Origin: Welwitschia mirabilis
Lineage: Eukaryota > Gnetophyta > Gnetopsida > Welwitschiales
Reading direction: 5' to 3'
DNA: 64,000 nucleotides
NCBI GenBank assembly: GCA_051453625.1
Contig: JBOZIK010000001.1
Location: forward strand, 143,131,473-143,195,472
Shown here: positions 47,689 to 59,011 of the stretch, in pieces
How the letters are laid out: each line of letters begins with the position of its first letter
How positions within the stretch are numbered: the first letter of the stretch is position 1
Notes under the pieces: model-generated
Seen by the model: the letters and a program-made list of their open reading frames with translations, nothing else
Databases searched by the model: none
Told to the model about the DNA's origin: nothing
Made by a program: the position numbers and the translations under genes

Positions 47689-49569
47689 GGGTAAGGATTG
47701 CATTCTTAAAATTTTTTTTTTTTCCTTTGTATTTCATGCTTAAAACCACTTATTTAGCTTATTAAGTTTAGATAGAGGTATTTCATCTCATTTTGTCAAA
47801 TATTTCTTTTATAAAGATATATTTGTTTGAGAGAATTTTGTTTCCTTTTATGATCAGAATATGAAGGAATGCCTTTGGATGATTGAAAAGTTTTGAACTC
47901 ATGGAAGTTTTTCATGCCTATTTCTCCTGGTATTATCTTTGTTGATATCTTGCACTTTTGTGATTATTCACTCTATTTCTTCAAAAGATTCTTGAACAAT
48001 AACATTTTTAGCATCATAAAGTTGACTACAGATAAAATAAGCATTGATATTATTGATGACTAGTATCATAGATATACAATACCTTATCTTTCATAATGTT
48101 TCTATTTAATATGATTATATTATCAAACATTCTGTCCATTCTAGTTATATGTCTCTTAGATTTAAGGCATACATAAAATGAAATAAAATAGAAACATTCT
48201 TACAGGTATGTATTTTTTAGAGTTTAATAAATCTAACTATTTTCATTCTTTTTGGCTAAGAAACTAAGAATAATAATTTGTAGTTATCTTTGGAGCCTCA
48301 ATGTCTATGGTAGTAAGAATTAACTTACTGAGGTTGATACATATAAATAATTCTTAGAGGAAATATGGTTCTTTACAAATACTAATACCACTCACTAAAT
48401 CCTTTGCATTTTTATTAGGGCTTTTAATTCTACTACCTCTAATAAATCCATCTTCGAGATATGGTACTATATAAATATTAATATCACTCACTAAATCCTT
48501 TATGTCTTTATTAGGTTTTTAATTCTCTGTTCTTTTAGTAGGGTTTTCAATTCTCTTTATTTTCATTAGGGTTTGTAGAATGTTTGGTAGTTTAGTAGCT
48601 CTCACTGATAGATCAATAAGCGTTTTGCATGTATTTGATTCAAAAGCCCCTTAAAACCACTATGTTAATTTTTTCAAGGATAAAACAAGCTCGAGTAAAA
48701 TGAATCATGGTAAAGAAAAGGAAAGATCACACTACAATAGAGGGGAAACGCAATAAGAAAAGGAGGTAAAGATGCTAGAGTAGAAATGAATGCTAGCACT
48801 TAAAAATAGACACCAATAAAAAACCATGTAACCTCAAAAATTTCATTCTGCAAGAATCTAATGCTAGTCATACTTGCAGTTCTCCTATAAAGGTCACTTC
48901 ATGCTAGTTCTAAAGCTATGCCCATTACTATTAGGCACTGACTTTATTTGATTGGAAGGCTACTACTTAGCATTTATAGTTTTTGGTATCTAGTCCTTTA
49001 ATATATTATATTTCTCTATAGTGGTAGATGAAGAGGATGCTATACTAAGAAGCAAGATCCATATCAGATTGGTAATGGGATTTCCAATTCAGATTTTTAT
49101 CCTAGTAAATTATACCAAAGCCATTATCATTTTCCATTTAAAGTTCTTATTTTCCTTCACTTTAGTGGACTGAGATATTCATTCAAGTCTTCCTCCTAGG
49201 CTATGTGGATGACCCATAATCATTAACTTCAACTTCATCATCTTCCTTTCACATCGCTTCATACATCAGCTTAAGAAGTAGCTAGACAAATATTGCATAT
49301 TTAACTAAGATTTCCAATGTCAATCATCTCAATGCATTAGCATTCATCCAGATGGAAGGGGACCTAGCATGCAATGGATTTTGTCTGTAGAATGTCTTAA
49401 TGAGAAGAAGGTTTTACCATTGTAGCATAGGCTACATCTCTGCATAACAAGATACTTGAAGGTCCTAGTATCATGAGATTTTTCAAAATATCCTATGCTA
49501 ATTCTTTCACCTAATTTATAAGTAGAGGGAAGAAGATATATCTTTGATTTCTAAAAAAGGTCTAGAAAA
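47689..49569. other. CACTA interior, intron-like sequence and a short tandem repeat
   Basis: The stretch is T-rich at first, as after a splice donor, with no readable exon. 48363-48550 holds two imperfect copies of a unit of about 95 bases (ATATGG...CACTCACTAAATCCTTT...TTATTAGG). 48660-49500 is less AT-rich but gives no protein match. Confidence 0.45.
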
Positions 49570-50152
49570 ATGAAGAAAGGGGACATTATAAAATTTATCA
49601 ATGTAGAGGGTTTTGAATTCATGATTGATCACAAGGATGCTTTTGTCTTCAATATCCTTAGTTGCCATTTGGCTTCTTCATCGAGCCTTGCAACATTTCT
49701 ATATATGAGTAGGAATTTAACATAGATTCATAAAATGAAGTAATATGCTTGTAATTCTAATTTGTTGATACTAGATCCTCAATTCTTTGTTGATGTTTTC
49801 TTTATTTTTCCATAGTGCTTCCTAGCACGTTGTAATAGTAGAGCTATTATGTATAGAAGTTCATTTCAAATGGCCTTTTATGATTTGTAACTGACAAGCA
49901 GCTATGTAAGTCTAACATTGTAAATTTGATGATTATCTGAGGCTTTATTAATTGGATGCCAAACAACACTTTTTTGGTAGATTCATGGTGTTTTCATAGA
50001 ATTGATTTAGTATCTTAAAGTCTTCCCTTAGTTCCTACTATAGTAACACCTTTGTGATGGCTGTTTCATTGGGGGTTTCATGGATTTCATGAAAACCACA
50101 TATAGAGAAGTTAGATTTCTAGAGATGAGCACTCTAGTTTTAGAGGAAATAA
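49570..50152 (+). pseudogene. Elongin-C gene fragment, copy 1 (captured in CACTA)
   Basis: Elongin C is a small Skp1-fold adaptor of elongin and cullin ubiquitin-ligase complexes. Exon-like segment 1 (49570-49680) begins at an ATG and reads MKKGDIIKFINVEGFEFMID, then HKDAFVFNILSCHL, matching the conserved start of Elongin C (M-k-EDtvKLisaEGFEFviDkkaAmvSntlrnmL). Segment 2 (50106-50152) follows an acceptor-like ATATAG and reads EVRFLEMSTLVLEE, matching EVRFPEIsT-iLEKi; a consensus donor GTAAGT follows at 50153. The exon carrying the QYFYWSLQ region and the C-terminus was not found, so the copy is truncated. The intron between the segments suggests DNA-level capture rather than a processed copy. 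Identification rests on two separate segments in the right order. Confidence 0.72.
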
Positions 50153-50862
50153 GTAAGTAATATTATTGGTCCCTATGATATGTTAGGTAAACTTTAGAAT
50201 TTTTAAAAGTATTTTTTAATTTTTATTATCTCTAAGCAATATTTTCTTTCATTTCAAGGTACTATGTTATCCTTATGTTAGTCCCTAGTTCATATTTTCT
50301 AGTAGATGATTCAAGATTATTCTTACATTGGTACTTTATGATCATTCTACAAACTTGCACATATGCATGTTTCGATATGTGTTGCATTATTTGCTTAGAT
50401 CATCAACATGTACAAACCAACACTGGTTTTATCTTGATCAGTACAAATGAGGAGTTAAACTAACAATCCATAGTAGTAAGTTATCTTATCACCTCTCTTC
50501 TCACTATGAATTTTGATAACTCTATAATTAAACACATACTATTAGGTTTAAATTTGTTTAATCATTTTTTTTTAATCTTGCAATCTAAAGGAACTATTTC
50601 ATCATTAAAGTAGTGATTTTTATTTGCAAAAATGTTTCTTTTTGGCATTACACTATAAATATAGAGGCATTAATATTTTAAAACAAATAAGAATGTTAAG
50701 AATACATACAATAAGCATGAACACAATAATGCTCAATTGAATTGTTATGGTTGATTAGAGTTGATTTTTTATTTGATGGTTACAAATCCTTTGTTCCTAT
50801 TATAAAGTAATTGAACTCTGTGTTATTTCTTCATGAATGTTTCTCTATACACTAGTAAATTT
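50153..50862. other. CACTA interior after the Elongin-C fragment
   Basis: It follows a splice donor and is probably intronic or degraded. A 62-codon plus frame at 50275-50463 does not resemble the next Elongin-C exon and is not conserved in the other contig copies. Confidence 0.4.
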
Positions 50863-50996
50863 NNNNNNNNNNNNNNNNNNNNNNNNNNNNNNNNNNNNNN
50901 NNNNNNNNNNNNNNNNNNNNNNNNNNNNNNNNNNNNNNNNNNNNNNNNNNNNNNNNNNNNNNACAAACCTTTAATTTCTAAAAAAGGTATAGAAAA

Positions 50997-51578
50997 TTAA
51001 AGAAAGAGGACATTATAAAATTTATTAATGTATAGGATTTTGAATTTGTAATTGATCACAAGAATGCTTTTGTATTCAATATCCTTAGTTGCCATTTGGC
51101 TTTTTAACCAAACTTTGCAACACTTCTATATCTAAGTAGGCATTTAACATAGATCTAGAAAATGAAGAAAGACACTTGTAATGCTGATGTATTGACCTGA
51201 TTCCTTAATGATTCCTTGATGTTTTGTTAATGTTTCCATAGTTCTTCCTAGCATGTTGTAATAGTAGAGCTCTTATGTAGAGAAGTTTATTACAAATGGC
51301 CTTTCATGATTTGTAATTGATAATCAACTATGTAAGTTAAACATTGCAAATTTAATGATTATATGAGGCTTTATCAATTGGATGCCACAAAACACTTTTG
51401 TGGTAGCTTTATGGTGTTTTCATAGAGTTGATTTAGCATCTCAAAGTATTCCCTTAGTGCCTACTATAGCAACACTTTTGTGATGGCTATTTCATTAGGG
51501 GTTTCATGGATTTCATGAAAACCACATATAGAGAAGTTAGATTTCTATAGATGAGCACTCTAGCTTTAGAGGAAGTAT
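50997..51578 (+). pseudogene. Elongin-C gene fragment, copy 2
   Basis: This is the equivalent of 49570-50152 in the next contig. The start codon is lost (TTA), but the reading KKEDIIKFINV keeps the glutamate of the family MKKEDtvKL start, and DFEFVIDHKNAFVFNILSCH follows after one in-frame stop. Segment 2 (51532-51578) reads EVRFL, a TAG, then MSTLALEEV, and a donor-like GTGAGT follows at 51579, at the same exon position as in copy 1. Each copy keeps ancestral residues the other has lost, so both descend from one captured gene. Confidence 0.7.
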
Positions 51579-52793
51579 GTGAGTAATTTTATTGGTTCCT
51601 ATAATATCCCACGTAAACTTTATAATTTTAAACATTATGTTTTAATTTTTTTCAGCTCTGAGAAATCTTTTCTTTCATTTCAATGTACAATGTTATCCTT
51701 ATGTTACTCCCTACTTCATATTTTCTAGTAGATGATTCAAGATTGTCCTTACATTGGTACTTTACTATCATTATACAAACTTGCACATACGCATGTTTTT
51801 ATATGTATTGAATTATTTTCTTTGATCACCAATGTGTATAAACCAACATTGGTTTTATCTTAATCAATGGAAATAAGGGGTTAAACCAATAATTTGTAGT
51901 ATTAAGTTATTTTATCACTCCTCTTCTCACTATGAATTTTGATAACTCTATAATTAAACACATACTATAAGGTTTAAATTTGTTCAATCATTTTTTTTAA
52001 TCTTGCAATCTAAAGGAACTATTTCATCATTAAAATAGTGATTTTTGTTTACAAAAATGTTTCTTTTTGGATTTACACTATAAAGATAAAGGCATTAATA
52101 TTTTAAAACAAATAAGGATGTTAATAATACACACAATAGACATGGACATAATAATCCTCGATCAAATTGTTATGGTTGATTAGAGTTGGTTTTTTATTTG
52201 ATGATTACAAATCCTTTGTTCCTCTTATAAAGTAATAGAACTCTTATTATCTATTCATGGATGTTTCTCTATACACTAGTAAATTTTACTATGCAAATTT
52301 TTTTGTATTTAATTTTTACTCAATTCGCTATTTAGTTTCTTTTTTATTTTGTTTTCTTTAGATAAAAATTCAAGCTCAATCATATGGGGATTGATCTTTG
52401 AGAATGTGTTAAAGTTGTAGAGTTAGCAAACCAAAATATCATCTAAAAAGTATTTTATTAGTTTCAAGTTTCAAACAAGCTAGAAAATAAAAGTACAAAA
52501 TAATAGTATAACATGTAAAAATGGTATAAAAGGAATAGATGCATTGTAATAACACTATTATCATAAAGGAATCATTAATAGGACAAGGCAATAGTTATAT
52601 TATCTTTATTTAAAATGGACCATCAGAGTGGCATTCATTTTGACATGTTTACTTTAGGGTCATAATCTTCTCTAATCAATCTCCAATGATCTAAGATTGA
52701 AAGATATTTTTGGTTTTTGATAAGCATTAGACACCTTGAATTAAAAGGTTGGATACTCATGATATGAAAAAAAGTAAAACAATAAGGTTATGA

Positions 52794-53335
52794 TCACTCT
52801 GAGTTAAAATAAATGGGCAGAGTTGTTGACATCTTTGCCATCATGCTCAAAAGATTTACTTTATTTAAGGGAATGGTAAGTAGAATTCCTAGTATACCTT
52901 TCAAATTTAAGGCTAAAAATTTTGTAGACATAACTAACACTACAATTTTGTTTGAAATTATTACCAACACATAAAAATAAAGCATTATGGAGAAGTTTAT
53001 ATTTTGGGTTTATCTACGATGAGAGACTCTAAACAAAATGAAATAGCTAGAGATGAATTGCATTAAAATATTTTTTCTGATTTCTTTCATTGTGATCAAG
53101 AGATTAGTATTACATATTAAGAAATGTGGATTGCACTTATCCCACTGATGATAAAAAAACCTAGGAATTTTTTAGTTATAACTTTTAGTTGATACAATCC
53201 TTGTTTATTTATCATGATGAGGATATTGCAGGCCCTCAAGGTGACTCTTCTTCTAGCAGTGGATTTATTTCCATCATGTAATTCAAGGGCGTAGAGTGAA
53301 GAACAACCTATCATTATTAGTTCTTTAGTGTTCAA
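52794..53335 (-). pseudogene. Unidentified coding-like segments, minus strand, contig copy 1
   Basis: Two open stretches lie on the minus strand: 53117-53335, containing IMIGCSSLYALELHDGNKST then ARRRVTLRACNILIMINKQG, and 52794-52985, containing STKFLALNLKGILGILLTIP. Both are present in the paralogous contig (54593-55150) with about the same reading. I do not recognise the protein. They lie inside the CACTA element on the strand opposite to the Elongin-C fragment, so they may be exons of another captured gene. Confidence 0.4.
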
Positions 53336-54592
53336 GAATTAAAAGGTGGATAGTGATAGTAATGACTGCCTTAAAAATCATTACAAAGACCAAATTTTGA
53401 TCATATAAGAATGGTTTTCCTAGCNNNNNNNNNNNNNNNNNNNNNNNNNNNNNNNNNNNNNNNNNNNNNNNNNNNNNNNNNNNNNNNNNNNNNNNNNNNN
53501 NNNNNNNNNNNNNNNNNNNNNNNNATTCATACATTGGTACTTTATGATCATTCTACAAACTTGCACATATGCATGTTTGGATATGTGTTGCATTATTTTC
53601 TTAGATCATTAACATGTACAAACCAACACTGGTTTTATCTTGATCAGTGCAAATGAGCCGTTAAGTCAATCATGCATAGTAGTAAGTTATCTTATCACAT
53701 CTCTTCTCACTATGAATTTTAATAACTCTATAATTAAAAACATACTATGAGGTTTAAACTTGTTCAATAAATTTTTTTTTTTGAATCTTGCAATCTAAAG
53801 GAACTATTTCATCATTAAAGTAGTGCTTTTTATTTGCAGAAATGTTTTTTTTTAGCATTACACTATAAATATAGAGGTATTAATATTTTAAAATAAATAA
53901 TAATGTTAAGAATACATACAATAAGCATGAACACAATAATGCTCAATCGAATTGTTATGGTTGATTAGAGTTGGTTTTTTATTTGGTGGTTACAAATCCT
54001 CTGTTCCTATTATAAAGTAATTGAACTCTGTGTTATTTCTTCATGGATGTTTTTCTATACACTAGTAAATTTTACTAAGCAAATTTCTATTTTTTTATTG
54101 TATTCCATTTTTACTCAATTTGTAAGTTAATTTTATTTTTATTTTGTTTTATTTAAATAAAATTTCAAGCTTAATTATACGTGGATTGATCATTAAGAAT
54201 ATGTTAAATTTGTAGAGTTAGAAAACCAAAATATCATCTAAAAAGTATATTATTAGTTTCAAGTTTCAACCAAGCTAGAAAATTCAAATAAAACATAATA
54301 TTATAACATGTAAAAATGGTATAAAATGTAAGGAACACGTGTAGTGTGGTAACATTATTCTCATAAAGTAATCATTAATAGGACAAGGCAATAGTTATAT
54401 TATCTATACCAAAAATAAACCATCAGAGTGGCATTCATTTTGACATGTTTACTTTGGGATCATACTCTTCTATAATCAATCACAAATGATCTAAGCTTGA
54501 AAGATATTTTGGATGTATGATAAGAATTAAACACCTTGAATGAAAGGTTGAATACTCATGACATGAGAAAAAGTAAAACAATAAGGTTCTGA

Positions 54593-55401
54593 TCACTTTG
54601 AGCTAAAATAAATGGGTAGAGTTCTAGAAATATTTGCAATCATGCTCAGAAGATTAACTTTCTTGAAGGGAATGGTAAGTAGAATTCTTGGTAGACCTTT
54701 CAAATTTAAGGCTAAAAATTTTGTAGATACAACTACCACTACAATTTTGTTTAAAATTGTTACCAGCACATAAAAATAAAGCATTATGGAGAAGGTTCTA
54801 TTTTAATTTGGCTTTATCTATGATGAGAGACTCTAAACAAAATGAAATAGCTAGAGATAAATTTCATTAAAATATTTTTCTTGTTTTCTTTCTTTGTGAT
54901 CAAGAAATGCAATATTACATATTGAGGCATGTGGATTACACCTTTCCCACTGATGATTAGAAAACCTAGGTATTTTTGAATGCTAACTTTTGAATTGATA
55001 CAATCTTTCTTTATTTATCATAATGAGGCTATTGCAGGTCCTTAGGATGGCATTTCTTCTAGCTGTGGACTTATTTCCATCATGGAATTCAAGAGTGTGG
55101 AGCAGAGAACAAGCTATCATTATTAGCACTTTAGTGTTCAGGGACTAAAAAGTGGATATCAATAATAATAATTTCCTTAAAAATCATCATAAAAACAAAA
55201 TTTCCATCATATAAGCATGGTTTGCCTAGATACATTACCATCCATAGGTTGGACAAGAAAAGGGAAAGAAGATCCTTTATTGCAGAGGGAGTTAAAACAA
55301 GGGAATGATGGTAATGGGTTGGAGGGAGGAGAACTTACATCTTTATTTTCTATACTCTTATAGCTTGAAAGAAGAAAAGAAAAGCCATCAGAGTAATCCA
55401 C
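54593..55401 (-). pseudogene. Unidentified coding-like segments, minus strand, contig copy 2
   Basis: Minus-strand open stretches are 55207-55401 (starting MDYSDGFSFLLSSYKSIENK, serine- and proline-rich), a segment near 54985-55145 reading LIMIACSLLHTLEFHDGNKS, and 54593-54784 reading STKFLALNLKGLPRILLTIP. The last two match the segments in 52794-53335 with conservative differences. The order is the same in both copies. No family is recognised, and the stops between segments could be introns or decay. Confidence 0.4.
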
Positions 55402-56700
55402 AGAAGTGGAAGAATCTCTAAAAAAAAATCATAGACATGTAGCAGTGAGATCTTTAAAAATAGAAGATCATTAAAAATTAGGAGACTTTTGAAGTAGAGG
55501 GAGGAGGAGTGACTACACTTAACAAGTTGATTTATTATTATTTTAGGAACTATGGCTCACATAGACTCTCCTACCTTTCATATTCTTTCTTAGCTTCACT
55601 TTATTTAGTTCAATCACCATGTTTTTCCATTTTCACTACCTCTACTATGCTAGATCTGCATGTTGAAACCTATACTTGATGGAGGTTTCATAATAAGGAA
55701 AGCTTAATTAGTCAATACTCTTAAAAAACAAAGGAATATGGGTGAATAGGATAGAAAAGATACTCAAGAAAGGAATCTCATCAGCCTTTCTCTCATCACC
55801 ACTTCATGAATTCAAATTAATAATATTAATAGAACACTTACCCTATAAGAATGAGGAGCATGCATTTAGTCTACAACTATAGTAAAATGTTGAAAATTTT
55901 ATTATTGTATCCCCTTTAGAGGGAATTGGAATCCTTCTTTTCTTGCTTCTCTAATTGCATTCAATACTTTATTACCCTTTTAGTATGGCTTTTAAACTTA
56001 GAGAAAAGTTATCAAGCCCTAATCAATCAAGAAGAGAAAGAAAAAATCATAAGCAAATTTATAGTAGTTGTAGTTGTCTTAACATTGATAAAAGATCTAA
56101 AATCCTTGACAAACAAAGAGATTCCTTTCTTTTTTCCTTTATATTTACTATTTTTATTCATCTTCTACTTCTCATAAATGTTAACCTACATTCAGCGATA
56201 TTTTCCTATAAGCAACAAGTCACTCATAATGGTATTTTCCTCTTAGTCTGAATTTTTAATTATGTTTTAAACCTTATTTAATAGATTGATAATTATTTCC
56301 TGGAATATCATGTTAAAATCAATAGTTTTGATGTACAATAGCTTAATACGAGGGTTGAATGCATATGTAGGATTTGTAAACATAGACCCATGTAAATTTT
56401 TTTAAGGATGTTGTGTAAGATTCTGAAGACATATGAATATGTGAATGTTTTTGAATGATTATTTTCTTTGCAATTAATATGTGATTATTTAAGGATATTG
56501 ATCATATGTTAACACAAATTTGATAATTAACATGTGGTTGTGCTATGCTATGAAAAAATGTCACTTTAGAAATCATAGATAATAATAAACTCTTAACAAG
56601 CATCAGGTAAATGGTAGTGATGCTTATTTAATTGACTTTTAAATTGACTAGAAAAAGTAATTCTGTGTGGTAACATTTTTTTACTCATGTTGTATATTTT
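55402..56700. other. CACTA interior, no recognised gene
   Basis: It contains short open frames on the plus strand at 55926-56251 in two overlapping frames, neither matching a known family. The rest has stops throughout. Confidence 0.4.
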
Positions 56701-56724
56701 GACATGTTTATTTGGTGAAATACC

Positions 56725-56856
56725 TCAAAAGGCATTTTCCAAAGCTTTTTAAGGCATTTTAGTGACTAAATTCCTTAAAAGACCTTTTAAGGCATTTGAA
56801 ATGCCTTAAAACCATGTGGGTTCTTAAGGTGTTGGCTTTTAAGGCATTTTGTAAAG
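56725..56856. repeat. Right subterminal repeats and hairpins of the CACTA element
   Basis: AAGGCATTT or its complement occurs at least six times. A perfect 13-bp stem with a one-base loop spans 56785-56811. A perfect 16-bp stem with a 7-base loop spans 56834-56872, and its right arm lies inside the terminal repeat. Confidence 0.75.
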
Positions 56857-56888
56857 AAATGCCTTAAAAGCCTATACTTCTTGTACTA
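56857..56888 (-). repeat. Right terminal inverted repeat of the CACTA element
   Basis: The reverse complement matches 46277-46308 at 25 of 32 bases. The outer pentamer is TAGTA in place of CACTA. Confidence 0.65.
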
Positions 56889-56891
56889 AAA

Positions 56892-59011
56892 GACAAGGAT
56901 GGTTTTTATTCTTTCATGGTGTTTCTTTATTTTAAAGCATTCATGAGAATTAGATTATTTCTCTATTATGATAATGAGCCAATGATACCTTTTAACTACT
57001 ATTAATATAAAAAATTATATAAGAGTAAAGTAAATTAAGGATAAATTTACCATTCTATGATTTGACCATTCTATCAAGGTTTAAACCTAGAAAAAATTTA
57101 ATCTAAACCATTGATAAAATTAGGGAATCCAATGGTTAAAATTTCATACACTTACTATAAAACACATAATATCTAAGCTCAAATCTACTATACACAATGG
57201 TCTTTTACTCTTCTTACATTGCCACCTACTATCCCTTGCATACTTAACCTATATATTCAAGCTCTACTAGTGATACCATATACCCTCACTAGTGACACTT
57301 CTCTTTTATTTCTACACATGTTTATCTTTCACTTACAATTTCTTTATAGGGTCTTCTAATTTCTCAATGAATTGGTAAGCCTATTCTTAATTCTAAAAAT
57401 TATTTCTATGCCTTCTAATTCATTTTTCATCTTTTTAAACTTCTATTTCATTTTTATTTCATGTTTGTTCATATTTCTGTTTTTAATTCTATAATTTTAG
57501 GCTAGAATAAGTGGAATATTAGGATCCTTCTTAAAAAATAAATTTTCACATCCTTCCTTACCCTCTATGGATCTTTTTTACCTTGATAGAATTAAGGTTA
57601 TAATTTATAAGAAGCTATGGAAGGAGAAAGGCATCTATTACTTTTACAAGATATTTTTGGAGTTCCATAAAAATGCTCTAAGAGATAAAGATTATCATTG
57701 AGTAAATACTTTTTTAATTTTCTTCACCTTTTTTATTATTTTTCTTAGTAATATTAAGGAATTATTAGGAGATGAACATCATGATAAATTACCTTACATG
57801 CTTATTAAATCCTTAATTTATATTATATTGCACTTAACATAGATTGTGCACCTAATAGAAAANNNNNNNNNNNNNNNNNNNNNNNNNNNNNNNNNNNNNN
57901 NNNNNNNNNNNNNNNNNNNNNNNNNNNNNNNNNNNNNNNNNNNNNNNNNNNNNNNNNNNNNNACATAAGGGTCTTTTACTCTTCTTACATTACCACCTAC
58001 TATCTCCTTCATAGTTGACCTATATATTCAAGCTCTACTAGTGATACCATCTACCCTCACTAGTGTCACTTCTCTTCTATTTATACACATGTTTATCTTT
58101 CACTTACAATTTCTTTATAGGGTCTTATAATTTCTCAATGCATTAGTAAGCCTGTTCTTAATTCTAAAATTTATTTCTATGCCTTCTAATTCATTTTTCA
58201 TATTTCTAATCTTCTATTTCATTTTTATTTCATGTTTTTTTCCTTAATTCTATCATTTTAGGCTAGAGTAAGTGGAATATTAGGATCATTCTTAAAAAAT
58301 AAATTCTCACATCCTTCTTTACCCTCTATGCATCTTTTTTACATTGATAGAATTTAGGTCAAAATTTAGAAAAAGTTGTTGGAGGAGAAAGAAATCTATT
58401 ACTTTTACAAGATATTTTTGGTTCTACAAAAATGTTGTAAGAGATAAATATTATCATTGAGTAAATACTTTTTTAATTTCTTCACTTCTTTTATTATTTC
58501 CCTTAGTAACATTAAAGCATTATTAGGAGTTAAACATCATGATAAATTACCTTACATGCTTATCAAATCCTTAATTTATATTATATTACACTTAACATAG
58601 ATTATGCACCTAATAGGAAAGTACATTTCCTTACAAATACCTTTACAAAAATTAATTAGCACTTTTTAGATTCATAATCTATAATGTGTTACCCCCATCA
58701 CATGTGACCAATTAATAGAGTAGTCATCTTGACATTATTAGAATAATCCAAGATAGTGAATCCTTTGATATGCCCAAATTCCATTTTCTTATTATGCTAA
58801 ATAATATGGATCATAAAAGTAATGTTTCCTCTCATGCTTAGTTTTAGACTAGATCTATAATGCTTTATCTTATACTATACATTTTTAATATTAGGATAAG
58901 ACCTTTGTAGAAACCATTACTTTCAAAAGGATTACCCAATTAAAGAAGTGTATAAGTAAATCTTGAATTTCAAGGGGTTTTCATGAACTTCAAGAACAAT
59001 AAGGTCCTCTA
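56892..59011. other. AT-rich DNA with a gap-flanking duplication, no gene
   Basis: 57192-57862 recurs at 57963-58621 across a 100-N gap. No domain was recognised on either strand. 58688-59011 is repeated at 59554-59878, as part of the duplication that continues into element D. Confidence 0.5.

Larger units (their letters stand above)
49535..55240. repeat. Three overlapping contigs with redundant content
   Basis: 49535-50862 recurs at 50963-52290, and 51735-53424 recurs at 53525-55240; 53525 onward also aligns directly with 50305-50862. In the shared stretch the outer contigs agree with each other better than with the middle one (50963-53424). Gaps are 100 Ns at 50863 and 53425. Confidence 0.85.
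46277..56888. mobile_element. CACTA-like DNA transposon with captured gene pieces
   Basis: The left end starts CACTATAGGAAATAAAGG and the right end, read on the minus strand, starts TAGTACAAGAAGTATAGG; over 32 bases 25 match. Together they imply an ancestral CACTACAAGAAA-type terminus, the hallmark of CACTA (En/Spm) elements. Both ends carry many copies of AAGGCATTTT in both orientations, the expected subterminal repeats. Flanking triplets are AAG and AAA, one transition apart, compatible with a 3-bp target duplication. No TNP2-type transposase is readable, so it looks non-autonomous. Cargo includes an Elongin-C fragment and a signal-peptide exon. Contig redundancy inside (49535-55240) inflates its 10.6 kb. 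Confidence 0.7.

Noticed and set aside
50275-50463. 62-codon plus frame considered as the next Elongin-C exon
   Set aside because: It lacks the QYFYWSLQ-type and C-terminal MMAANYL-type signatures and is not kept open in the paralogous contigs.
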